A stretch of 5,937 bases of DNA. It comes from Campylobacteraceae bacterium. GTDB lineage: Bacteria > Campylobacterota > Campylobacteria > Campylobacterales > Sulfurospirillaceae. The notes under the pieces are model-generated. The model was not told where the DNA came from. It ran no database searches and worked only from the letters and a program-made list of their open reading frames with translations. How positions within the stretch are numbered: position 1 is the stretch's first letter; every line of letters begins with the position of its first letter. Shown here one piece after another: positions 1-5,843 of the stretch. The stretch spans positions 1 to 5,937 of the forward strand of contig JALVAU010000433.1 in assembly GCA_027011025.1 (NCBI GenBank). Reading direction: 5' to 3'. The position numbers were made by a program, and so were the translations under genes.

Positions 1-585
1 GGCGTAAAAATAGTAGGTGCATCAAACTTGCCAAAGCTTATAAAAACTCACCCCGATACATATAAAAGAACTATGAATACACTACCAAAAAATTTAACAA
101 AAAATACAAAAGCAGTTGAGCCTGATTTATTGGTTGATAAAAAACTAGAGATAAAAGGTAGCAAAAAGAGTATATTTGTCATAAAACCTTCAAAGGGCAC
201 CCAAAGTGCTACGGATTTGATAGTTTATAGTCCAAAAGACAGCTTTATCTTTACGGGAAACACTATTTTTAACGGAAGATTTGTAAATTTTGCCAAAGAC
301 AGTGATATGGACGGATGGATAAAGGCTCTGAAACTCATAGAAAATAAACACGCCAAATATGTCATGGGTGGGCATGGAAAAAGATTTGACAAAAACTCAT
401 ACAAACCTACTTTAGAGTATCTTTTGATGTTAAGAAAGCAAGTTAAAAAAGCAAATATTGATGACATTGATCCGGCTGATTTAGAAAAGTACATACATAC
501 GGACAAATTTAAAAATATACCTCATTACGATGAGCTATATCTAAGAAATGCCAGACACTATTTTGAACAGTTAGAGTGGCAATAA
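1..585 (+). CDS. SoxH-like metallo-beta-lactamase-fold protein, 3' part only
   Basis: Partial: the frame is open from base 1 and the N-terminal half, including any HxHxDH motif, lies outside the window; 194 codons are visible. The C-terminal half follows the layout of SoxH / quinoprotein-relay metallohydrolases: a DLIVY strand (214-228), an FTGN-IFNGR segment (250-279), GWIKAL (about 316-333), a GGHG motif (367-378) and a tail ending YFEQLEW. At the position where the family has His (AHTxGD) there is Gln (202-204). The metal-bridging Asp of the usual TGD motif is Asn (259-261). Only the GHG histidine (373-375) is kept. Family members hydrolyse thioester-like or other substrates with a Zn pair; with these residues replaced, metal binding and catalysis are doubtful. 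It sits 11 bp before the DsrE gene, so it is probably in the same operon. The MBL-fold call is firm; the SoxH-like subgroup is an inference from the C-terminal pattern. Confidence 0.85.
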   Translation, partial: GVKIVGASNLPKLIKTHPDTYKRTMNTLPKNLTKNTKAVEPDLLVDKKLEIKGSKKSIFVIKPSKGTQSATDLIVYSPKDSFIFTGNTIFNGRFVNFAKDSDMDGWIKALKLIENKHAKYVMGGHGKRFDKNSYKPTLEYLLMLRKQVKKANIDDIDPADLEKYIHTDKFKNIPHYDELYLRNARHYFEQLEWQ

Positions 586-596
586 AGGGGTAAATA

Positions 597-1037
597 ATGA
601 AAAGAATATTGTTGATTATACTCATAAGCACTTTTGCATTTGCAAAGGTTGATTTTGCCACACCTCAGCCTAGCTTTGAAAACCCTAGACTTTGGCTCAT
701 AAGGATCAACGAGAGTGAAACAAAAAAGGTAAACCATATACTAAATGCAGTCAACAATGTCCTAAAAGGCTATCCTGAAGAGGCTCTACATGTAGAGCTA
801 ATTTTTTATGCAAACGGCATAAGGGCAGCTAGAAAAGATTACGATAAAAATATACTAAAAAGGATAAAATCCTTGATGGTATATGACAATATAGATTTTG
901 TAGTCTGCAAAAACACTATGGATACTATGGGCTGGAAGAAAAAAGAGTTTATAGGTGGGGTAAGATATGTCCAGATAGGTATAGCCGAAGCTATAGAGAG
1001 AGTTGCTTCAGGCTGGATAGATGTTTCACCATATTAA
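597..1037 (+). CDS. Exported DsrE-family protein
   Basis: A 146-residue protein with a signal peptide: Lys-Arg at 2-3, a hydrophobic stretch at about 4-14, and likely cleavage after AFA (residue 16), so the mature protein should be periplasmic. The mature part fits the small DsrE/DsrF-like alpha/beta fold. There is a first strand after PRLWLIRI, a helix with VNHILNAVNNVL, a strand VELIFYANGI, and a strand FVVCKNTM with one cysteine at residue 104, near where DsrE-type proteins carry their sulfur-binding cysteine. Cytoplasmic DsrE and TusD relatives carry persulfide sulfur; whether this exported form does so is an inference. The ATG is preceded by AAAGGGG ending 6 bases upstream, which supports the start. 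It lies 11 bp after the MBL gene and 9 bp before the cytochrome-thioredoxin gene, indicating cotranscription. No second conserved cysteine is visible. Confidence 0.82.
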   Translation: MKRILLIILISTFAFAKVDFATPQPSFENPRLWLIRINESETKKVNHILNAVNNVLKGYPEEALHVELIFYANGIRAARKDYDKNILKRIKSLMVYDNIDFVVCKNTMDTMGWKKKEFIGGVRYVQIGIAEAIERVASGWIDVSPY

Positions 1038-1046
1038 GGAGATTTT

Positions 1047-1850
1047 TTGAAGAAGATAAGCATAATTTTATTTCTATTTTTCTCAATCGCTCTCTTTGCC
1101 GATTATAAAACCGGCAAGAAAGTATTTGAACAAAAGTGTGCCTCTTGTCACACGGGATATATAGCAGGAAAAGTTCTTGAAGATAATTTTTATAAAAAAG
1201 ATAACAAACTTTTAAACCTAAAAGCACCAACCGTAAATATGCTTGCATATTTTATGAAAGAGGCACCCGAACACATAGGTGAAAAAAGTGACCCCGAGAT
1301 GCAAAGAGTTGAGATAGGTGATTTTATACAAGATTATGTCTATAATCCAAATAGAAGCAACAGTGTCATACCTCATAGATTCCTAAAATATTTTGATAAA
1401 AAAGAGAGTATGAAAGGAAAAGTTAGCCAAGATGAACTCTCAAATATAGCAGATTATCTATTTGATTATAAAAAGATGAGACTCAAAAACCATCCACGCG
1501 CCAAGAAAATTCTCAAAAAACTAAGCACAAAAGAGCTCATACAAAAAGCCAAAAAAGAGCAAAAAATCATACTTATAGAGGCGATGTCAAAGACATGCTA
1601 CTACTGTAAAAAGATGGAAAAAGAGGTTTTATCACTCCCAGATATACAGCAAGTCATCAATAAGGATTTTGTCTTTATAAAAATAGATGTAGATAAAACA
1701 AAACTGCCGTTGGGATTGGATAAAAAGTACAAAAAACTAACACCTACATTTTTCACTCTAACTCCTGATGGAAAATTTATGAACGATTACCCCGGAGCTT
1801 GGAGCAAAAGTGATTTTTTACTGATTTTGGATGAAAATATCAAGAAATAA
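1047..1850 (+). CDS. Exported cytochrome c - thioredoxin-like fusion protein
   Basis: A 267-residue protein starting with TTG; AAGGAG at 1036-1041 overlaps the previous stop and sits 5 bases before it, deciding the start. A signal peptide (KK then a hydrophobic stretch, cleavage after about Ala18) sends it to the periplasm. Residues about 20-142 form a class I cytochrome c domain: heme-binding CASCH at 31-35, and a C-terminal helix ELSNIADYLFDY preceded by Met122, the likely axial ligand (inferred). Residues about 160-265 form a thioredoxin-like domain: strand KIILIEAM, redox motif CYYC (184-187), strand FVFIKIDVD, and a Thr-Pro at 232-233 matching the cis-proline. One chain therefore joins a one-electron heme centre to a two-electron dithiol centre. 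With DsrE and the SoxH-like protein upstream, a role in periplasmic sulfur or disulfide redox is plausible, comparable to SoxW-type thioredoxins. The substrate cannot be read from the sequence. Confidence 0.88.
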   Translation: MKKISIILFLFFSIALFADYKTGKKVFEQKCASCHTGYIAGKVLEDNFYKKDNKLLNLKAPTVNMLAYFMKEAPEHIGEKSDPEMQRVEIGDFIQDYVYNPNRSNSVIPHRFLKYFDKKESMKGKVSQDELSNIADYLFDYKKMRLKNHPRAKKILKKLSTKELIQKAKKEQKIILIEAMSKTCYYCKKMEKEVLSLPDIQQVINKDFVFIKIDVDKTKLPLGLDKKYKKLTPTFFTLTPDGKFMNDYPGAWSKSDFLLILDENIKK

Positions 1851-1877
1851 CAAGCAATTTGTCATAATTATTATCTC

Positions 1878-2006
1878 CTAAAATAGCCGACTAGAGAGCT
1901 TTTTTGTATAGAGTGAGAGTTTAAAATATATCCGAAATGCAGGGTTTGCGTTTTTGTCTATATTGAATTTTGCAATATCTACAGATTTATCAAAAATTTT
2001 ATCTAC
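1878..2006 (-). pseudogene. Possible thioredoxin-like remnant (very weak)
   Basis: On the minus strand, right after the methyltransferase stop, a second frame stays open for about 43 codons from the overlap at 2006 to a TAG at 1878-1880. It reads VDKIFDKSVDIAKFNIDKNA, then NPAF. This resembles the thioredoxin segment around strand beta-3 (pattern VxIAKxNxDxNPxxA), but it lacks the WCGPC motif, the cis-proline segment and any ATG, GTG or TTG start. It could be a decayed gene fragment or simply a chance open stretch. The rest of the 1851-2002 gap shows no convincing terminator for either convergent gene. Confidence 0.18.
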
Positions 2007-2776
2007 TCTCCTTTTAGTGCATTTACTTCTAATCTTACCATATCTATATGAACCCTATTTTGACTATCTAGCGGTGATAATTTTATATAATTTTCTATCA
2101 ATTCTGCCAAAAAATTCTCTCTTAGATTTTTTGGTAAAACATTTAGATAGGGAAACCAAGTTGTTTCTAGCCACCCTTTGAATGCTAAAATATCATCATG
2201 AATCATATCTTTTTTGATTAAATTGACCTCTATATCTCTAAAATTGTGTCTCTTTAACAGATCCAAATAAAACTTATCATCATAAAAAGCATATGGAAAA
2301 TCAAAATCTTTGAAATACCTCTTGTAACTAGGTATTGTCAAATCCAAAGCAGAAAATACAACTCTAGCATTTCCCGCCCCACCCATTTGAAATAAAATCC
2401 TACCTCCTTTTTTAAGCGCTTTATGGACACCTTTTAACAAAGTCTTTTGATCTTTTATCCAGTGAAGTGCAGCATTCGAAAACAGAAAATCAAACTCATC
2501 TTTAAAATTCATCTTCAATGCATCCATTTGTAGAAAAGTCGGTTTTTTATATATGGATTTAGCTAAAGATATCATCTCTTCGCTAGCATCAATCCCAACA
2601 ACTCTACCTGATGTCAAGTTTGCTAACATATTGGTTATCTTGCCATCTCCACACCCGATATCCAAGATCGATTCAGTTCCATCTAGGTATAGTTTTTTTA
2701 TCAACTCTTTTGCCCAAACTTCTTGACCTTTAGAATTTTTAGCATACTCTTTTGCATCCCAAGTCTTATTGGTCAT
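2003..2776 (-). CDS. Class I SAM-dependent methyltransferase
   Basis: A 257-residue, probably cytosolic enzyme. The Rossmann-fold SAM-binding motifs are complete: motif I ILDIGCGDGKIT (37-48), an acidic residue after strand 2 at Asp63 in VVGIDASEEMI (ribose contact), QMDAL with Asp85 (adenine side), the SNAALHWI segment at 100-107, and a post-motif strand GGRILFQMGG. The N-terminus (TWDAKEYAKNSKGQ), the SNAALHW segment and the C-terminal part with GWLETTWFPYL and a final VHIDMVRLEV resemble the trans-aconitate / BioC-like group of small-molecule methyltransferases. The substrate is not determined, so no symbol is given. The ATG is preceded by AAAGG on the minus strand at good spacing. The start lies inside the end of the 49-codon HTH ORF (11-base overlap), so the two may be translationally coupled. 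Length is usual for the group and no key residue is missing. Confidence 0.87.
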   Translation of the reverse strand: MTNKTWDAKEYAKNSKGQEVWAKELIKKLYLDGTESILDIGCGDGKITNMLANLTSGRVVGIDASEEMISLAKSIYKKPTFLQMDALKMNFKDEFDFLFSNAALHWIKDQKTLLKGVHKALKKGGRILFQMGGAGNARVVFSALDLTIPSYKRYFKDFDFPYAFYDDKFYLDLLKRHNFRDIEVNLIKKDMIHDDILAFKGWLETTWFPYLNVLPKNLRENFLAELIENYIKLSPLDSQNRVHIDMVRLEVNALKGE

Positions 2777-2915
2777 GGTTTAGCCTTTTTTTTAAAAATA
2801 TGGAATTATAACTTTCATGATCTATCGCCTTTGTGTTTATTGTATCATATTTGTTTGCTTTGGCAAGATATTCTTGTGACCAGCCTCTTTGTAATCTTAA
2901 TTTTTTCACTATCAC
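2766..2915 (-). pseudogene. Truncated XRE-family helix-turn-helix ORF (49 codons)
   Basis: A short minus-strand ORF with a GTG start (2913-2915) and AAGGAG 5 bases upstream (2921-2926). Residues 1-20 read VIVKKLRLQRGWSQEYLAKA. This matches the N-terminus of a widespread small XRE-type regulator group (KKLRLQRGWSQEQLA, then usually LSVRTIQRIERG), some members of which continue into a two-transmembrane-segment domain. Here the sequence departs after helix 2: residues 22-49 (KYDTINTKAIDHES and onward) lack the recognition-helix pattern and the ERG motif, and a TAA ends it at 2766-2768. The 5' end (-10 box, ribosome binding site, start, first helices) looks intact while the 3' end has been replaced. 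Most likely it is a gene remnant now serving as the leader of the methyltransferase gene. A functional mini-protein is less likely. No other frame restores the missing half. Confidence 0.6.
2839..2866 (-). promoter_or_regulatory. Possible second promoter for the methyltransferase gene
   Basis: On the minus strand TTGCCA (2861-2866) and TACAAT (2839-2844) are 16 bp apart, with TG one base before the -10, giving an extended -10 form TGATACAAT. It lies within the HTH ORF, about 63 bases before the methyltransferase ATG. The same TATGATACAATAAAC core occurs in inverted orientation before the lysE-type gene. Confidence 0.4.
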
Positions 2916-2942
2916 TAGTTCTCCTTGAAAATTACTACTGAT

Positions 2943-2948
2943 ATTATA
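2943..2948 (-). promoter_or_regulatory. -10 box for the HTH ORF / methyltransferase unit
   Basis: TATAAT on the minus strand lies about 17 bases before the AAGGAG of the HTH ORF and gives a short leader. No good -35 box is visible at 17 bp, which is common in Campylobacterota sigma-70 promoters. The 2961-2990 repeats lie immediately upstream. Confidence 0.5.
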
Positions 2949-2960
2949 GTATTTTTTTAG

Positions 2961-2990
2961 CTCTGTCGGTTACGACAAAGAGACGACAAA
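2961..2990 (-). promoter_or_regulatory. Candidate operator: TTTGTCGT direct repeats plus GTCG/CGAC inverted site
   Basis: On the minus strand two TTTGTCGT copies (2983-2990 and 2972-2979) are spaced with an 11-bp period, one helical turn. The second overlaps an inverted pair GTCG-TAAC-CGAC (2965-2976), which can extend to an 8-bp stem with a 2-base bulge (2961-2968 with 2973-2982). The cluster lies 13-47 bases upstream of the TATAAT at 2943-2948. It is not followed by a T-run on either strand, so a terminator is unlikely. Binding by a regulator is an inference. Confidence 0.35.
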
Positions 2991-3047
2991 TATTAATATT
3001 ATCAGTTTGCTCTTTTATATATGTATTTCTCTAAAGTGAAAGTATGA

Positions 3048-3053
3048 TACAAT
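3048..3053 (+). promoter_or_regulatory. Extended -10 box for the LysE-type exporter gene
   Basis: TACAAT preceded by TG-A (TGATACAAT, 3045-3053) lies about 90 bases before the chosen ATG of the exporter. No clear -35 box is present. The leader would include the 8-codon ORF at 3125-3151. Confidence 0.4.
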
Positions 3054-3124
3054 AAACAAAGAGATATGGTTATTACTCCAATCACATATAAATGCACTGC
3101 TTGTGTCAAAATCCAAGGGCAAAT

Positions 3125-3151
3125 ATGATTTTAAAACAAAATATATGTTAG
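3125..3151 (+). other. 8-codon leader ORF overlapping the exporter start
   Basis: ATG at 3125 with AAGGG nearby (3115-3119) opens an 8-codon frame (MILKQNIC) ending with TAG at 3149-3151, two bases past the exporter ATG (3145-3147). The overlap would allow termination-reinitiation and could explain why the exporter ATG lacks its own ribosome binding site. This is a possible coupling device, inferred from geometry alone. Confidence 0.25.
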
Positions 3152-3750
3152 AACTTTTCACTCTCTATACTGTTGGACTTATGGGCTCTGCCATACCGGG
3201 ACCTGATATATTATATATTACTCGTACAACATTGGATCGTGGATTAGTTAGTGGTTGGAGCGGGGCATCCGGTGTATTGTTCGCATCACTTTTTTATCTG
3301 AGTGCTGCTGGAATCGGTCTAGGGGTTATCGGTCAAAGCCCTTATTTTCAACTCCCCATAGGAATCTTCGGCTCTTTTTATCTGCTTTGGATTGCTAAAA
3401 GTATCTGGAATGAAACGATGCAACTAGATAATCAACACGACAGAGACAAGCGAAAACTTCATATCTTTCTCAAAGGGATGGCAGTACATCTCTCAAATCC
3501 CAAAGCTATCATCTTTTTTTCTGTGATATTGGCCCCGTTTTTGAGTAGAGGAAATTTACCTTTACAGATATTTGTCCTGACTTTAGGGCACACTACTACA
3601 TTTTTTGGTACAGCATATCTGGTTTCGAGATTTAATAACTTTTTCACACCACGCCGTACTCTCGTCATCAACCGAGCCTCTGCGATACTATTTGCATTTT
3701 TTGCTTTGGAATTGATACGAAATTCTTGGTTAGCAATAGAAAAGATTTAA
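3145..3750 (+). CDS. LysE/RhtB-family amino-acid or metabolite exporter
   Basis: An inner-membrane protein of 201 residues from ATG 3145. The family signature is clear: an N-terminal hydrophobic helix with IPGPDILYITRTTLDRG (PGPD at 18-21), glycine-rich segment GWSGASGVLFASLFYLSAAGIGLG, helix FGSFYLLWIAKSIW (75-88), a charged loop (about 92-106), NPKAIIFFSVILAPFL (NPKA at 118-121) and two further hydrophobic segments to the end. This fits the roughly six-helix LysE fold that exports amino acids such as lysine, threonine or homoserine lactones; the substrate cannot be predicted here. A GTG at 3103 would add 14 polar residues that do not fit the family, so the ATG where the family normally begins was chosen, although no ribosome binding site directly precedes it. 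It is divergent from the methyltransferase unit and convergent with mnmG. It appears somewhat less AT-rich than its neighbours, which may indicate separate acquisition. Confidence 0.86.
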   Translation: MLELFTLYTVGLMGSAIPGPDILYITRTTLDRGLVSGWSGASGVLFASLFYLSAAGIGLGVIGQSPYFQLPIGIFGSFYLLWIAKSIWNETMQLDNQHDRDKRKLHIFLKGMAVHLSNPKAIIFFSVILAPFLSRGNLPLQIFVLTLGHTTTFFGTAYLVSRFNNFFTPRRTLVINRASAILFAFFALELIRNSWLAIEKI

Positions 3751-3774
3751 TTTTTTATTTTACAACCCTCTTAT

Positions 3775-3866
3775 GCACCACAATGAGTAGAGGATCATAG
3801 TGGCAGAAACTAAAATCCTTACAATTCTCTAAAGTTATAAAAAGTAGGACTTTTTCGAAAAAAAGT
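3775..3866 (-). repeat. Structured intergenic repeat, copy A (diverged)
   Basis: Read on the minus strand, this stretch between the convergent exporter and mnmG genes aligns along its length with copy B at 5844-5937. There is a 17-bp identity AAAAAGTCCTACTTTTT (plus-strand 3839-3855), then CTTTAGAG, TTGTA, CTGCC and CTCATT blocks in the same order. Differences are mostly A for G. Three half-sites (3839-3845, 3849-3855, 3860-3866) of AAAAAGT or its complement can form either of two overlapping AT-rich hairpins. These could act as a weak bidirectional terminator. The GC-richer hairpins of copy B are decayed here. Confidence 0.6.
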
Positions 3867-3892
3867 ATAAGTTCAGTTTTATATTCAAACTT

Positions 3893-5755
3893 TTATTTCC
3901 CTGCCATTTTTACATATATGTGCAGTATGTCGATAGCAGCTGGAGTTATACCACTAATTTCACTTGCTGCAAAAAGGGTTGGGGGGTTGAATTTTTGTAG
4001 TTTTTCTACTACTTCATTACTTAAACCGGATATTGATGCAAAATCCATCAAAGGAGGAATTTTTACATTCATCATATTTTTCATTTTATCTATTTGCATT
4101 TTTTGTTTTTGGATGTAATTTTTATATTTTGCTTCGACAAGTATCTGCTTTTTGGCATCATGTGAAAAATTTTCAAATATAGGTGAGAGCTTTACAAGTT
4201 TATCCAAGTCAAATGATTTTCTAGCTACTATCTTTTGCAGACTAACTTTGTCTGTTATCTTATCTTCACCAATATCGGCTAAAAATGCTATATTTTCTTT
4301 TGAAGGGGTCAATACATTCTCTTCTAAATATGCCAGCCCCTCTTTTATCTCAAACTGTTTTTTTACCATAGTATTATATGTATCTTCATCTATCAATCCA
4401 AGTTTATAACCATAAGGACTTAGTCTGATATCTGCATTGTCTTCTCGCAGTAAAAGTCTGTATTCGGCACGACTTGTGAACATACGATAAGGCTCTTTTG
4501 TTCCTTTTGTTACCAAATCATCTATCAAAACACCGATATAGGCTTCATCTCTTCTTAGTATAAAAGGCTCTTTATCTTCTATACTTAGGCTTGCATTGAT
4601 ACCTGCTATCAAACCTTGCGCAGCTGCTTCTTCATAGCCGGTTGTACCGTTAACCTGACCGGCTAAATACAAGCCTTCCATCTTTTTGGTCTCTAGTGTA
4701 TGCTTTAACTCTGTTGGGTCTATATAATCATACTCTATAGCATAACCATATCTGACTATTTTGGCATTTTCCAAACCTACGATTGATCTTATCATCGTAA
4801 GTTGAGTATCAGGAGGCAGAGAAGTTGTCAGACCGTTTATATAGTATTCTGTTGCCTCTTTTGTTTGAGGTTCTATAAACAGATGATGTCTCTCTTTGTC
4901 GCTAAATCTATTGACTTTATCCTCAATGCTCGGGCAATATCTAGGACCTGTTCCTTCTATCTGTCCGGTAAAAAGAGGTGCTCTGTGAAAGTTATTTTCT
5001 ATGATAGTATGAGTCTCTTTGTTTGTGTAAGTTATGTAACAAGGAAGTTGATGGGGTTCAAATCTCTCATGTTTGGTTCTAAAGCTAAATGGTTGTGGAT
5101 TTTCATCACCACTCTGTTTTTCCATCCTTGAAAAATCTATACTCTTTGCATCTATCCGGGCACAAGTTCCTGTCTTTAAGCGACCTAAATTTAATCCGAA
5201 TTTTCTAAGTGAATCAGAGAGATTTACCGATGGAAACTCACCAAATCTTCCGGCATTTTGTTTAAATTCACCTATATGAATCAAACCCTTCATAAAAGTA
5301 CCCGTAGTTATGATAATCTTTTTGGCTCTATATCTATTTCCAAGGTGTGTTTTTATACCTGTAACGATTTGGTCGTCACTTAAAATATCTTTGGCTATCT
5401 CTTGCGAAACGGTTAAATTTTCTGTATTTAGTACTATATTTCTCATAAAAATACGATATCTATCCATATCAATTTGGGCACGGCTTCCTTGAACTGCTGG
5501 TCCTTTTGATTGGTTTAGGATTCTAAACTGTATGCCCGTAGCATCAGTTGCAAGCCCCATTTGACCTCCAAGAGCATCTATCTCTTTCACTAGGTGACCC
5601 TTTGCAAGTCCTCCTATAGCGGGATTGCAACTAGCTGCCCCTATTTGCTCAACCAACATAGTTAAAAGTAGCGTTTTGTGTCCAAGCCTTGCACTCACAA
5701 GTGCAGCTTCGATGCCAGCATGTCCACCACCAACTACGATAATGTCATATTTCAT
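3893..5755 (-). CDS. mnmG: tRNA uridine-5-carboxymethylaminomethyl modification enzyme MnmG (GidA)
   Basis: A complete 620-residue protein, close to the family's usual 620-630. With MnmE it installs the (carboxymethyl)aminomethyl group at C5 of wobble uridine 34 in certain tRNAs, using FAD, NADH and a folate C1 donor in the cytosol. Visible features: the FAD-binding dinucleotide motif [12 protein letters not shown] (7-18); [20 protein letters not shown] with Cys43; [13 protein letters not shown] at about 190-202; [12 protein letters not shown] with the catalytic-region Cys274; the second family signature [16 protein letters not shown] (366-381); and [18 protein letters not shown] in the insert before the helical C-terminal domain, which carries YKNYIQKQ for MnmE and tRNA contact. 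Cys-Ala in the LKTGT segment, where E. coli has Pro-Pro, is a Campylobacterota trait. The ATG has AGGA 9 bases upstream. No truncation or frameshift is present. It is monocistronic as far as visible and flanked by inverted repeat copies. Confidence 0.98.
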   Translation of the reverse strand: MKYDIIVVGGGHAGIEAALVSARLGHKTLLLTMLVEQIGAASCNPAIGGLAKGHLVKEIDALGGQMGLATDATGIQFRILNQSKGPAVQGSRAQIDMDRYRIFMRNIVLNTENLTVSQEIAKDILSDDQIVTGIKTHLGNRYRAKKIIITTGTFMKGLIHIGEFKQNAGRFGEFPSVNLSDSLRKFGLNLGRLKTGTCARIDAKSIDFSRMEKQSGDENPQPFSFRTKHERFEPHQLPCYITYTNKETHTIIENNFHRAPLFTGQIEGTGPRYCPSIEDKVNRFSDKERHHLFIEPQTKEATEYYINGLTTSLPPDTQLTMIRSIVGLENAKIVRYGYAIEYDYIDPTELKHTLETKKMEGLYLAGQVNGTTGYEEAAAQGLIAGINASLSIEDKEPFILRRDEAYIGVLIDDLVTKGTKEPYRMFTSRAEYRLLLREDNADIRLSPYGYKLGLIDEDTYNTMVKKQFEIKEGLAYLEENVLTPSKENIAFLADIGEDKITDKVSLQKIVARKSFDLDKLVKLSPIFENFSHDAKKQILVEAKYKNYIQKQKMQIDKMKNMMNVKIPPLMDFASISGLSNEVVEKLQKFNPPTLFAASEISGITPAAIDILHIYVKMAGK

Positions 5756-5784
5756 ATATAAAAATCCTAATAAAGTTTTCGCTG

Positions 5785-5790
5785 ATTATA
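5785..5790 (-). promoter_or_regulatory. -10 box for mnmG
   Basis: TATAAT on the minus strand (context GGCTATAATCAG) is 29 bases before the mnmG ATG and would give a leader of about 20 bases containing the AGGA site. No clear -35 box is seen. Confidence 0.55.
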
Positions 5791-5821
5791 GCCTATTTTG
5801 TATTAGTTTTTAAATAACTGC

Positions 5822-5827
5822 TATAAT
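5822..5827 (+). promoter_or_regulatory. Possible rightward -10 box
   Basis: TATAAT on the plus strand with TTGTAT 18 bp upstream (5798-5803) points away from mnmG into repeat copy B and beyond the window edge. It could drive a divergent gene or the structured repeat itself. Such matches are frequent by chance in AT-rich DNA. Confidence 0.3.
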
Positions 5828-5843
5828 TTCACTAACCTTACTC

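Larger units (their letters stand above)
2835..3057. repeat. 15-bp perfect inverted repeat pair spanning the divergent promoter region
   Basis: GTTTATTGTATCATA at 2835-2849 is the exact reverse complement of TATGATACAATAAAC at 3043-3057, with 193 bp between them. Each arm holds an extended -10 sequence pointing out of the interval, toward the methyltransferase on one side and the exporter on the other. Beyond the arms the similarity continues weakly (ACAAAG against AAAG). The pair could be duplicated promoter sequence, the ends of a small inserted element, or recurrence of a common -10 motif. The interval 2916-3042 holds the HTH promoter and operator candidate and an AATATTAATATT palindrome (2989-3000), but no other gene. 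Confidence 0.55.

Noticed and set aside
1884..1915. Possible rho-independent terminator after the cytochrome-thioredoxin gene (AGC...GAGAGCTTTTTT)
   Set aside because: The T-run is present but only a 3-4 bp stem can form, too weak to call a terminator.
2003..2776. Naming the methyltransferase bioC or tam
   Set aside because: The resemblance is to the general group; no biotin genes are nearby and the substrate-specific residues cannot be judged from the sequence alone.
2723..2941. Plus-strand open frame encoding a leucine-rich hydrophobic 72-residue product
   Set aside because: It lies antisense to the methyltransferase start and the HTH ORF; the minus-strand reading has recognisable protein motifs and ribosome binding sites, while this one has neither.
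3103..3144. GTG 3103 as the start of the LysE-type exporter
   Set aside because: It would add 14 lysine-rich polar residues before the usual family N-terminus and has no ribosome binding site.
4802..5131. Plus-strand open frame of 109 codons within mnmG
   Set aside because: It is antisense to conserved MnmG sequence, has no ribosome binding site and no recognisable domain.
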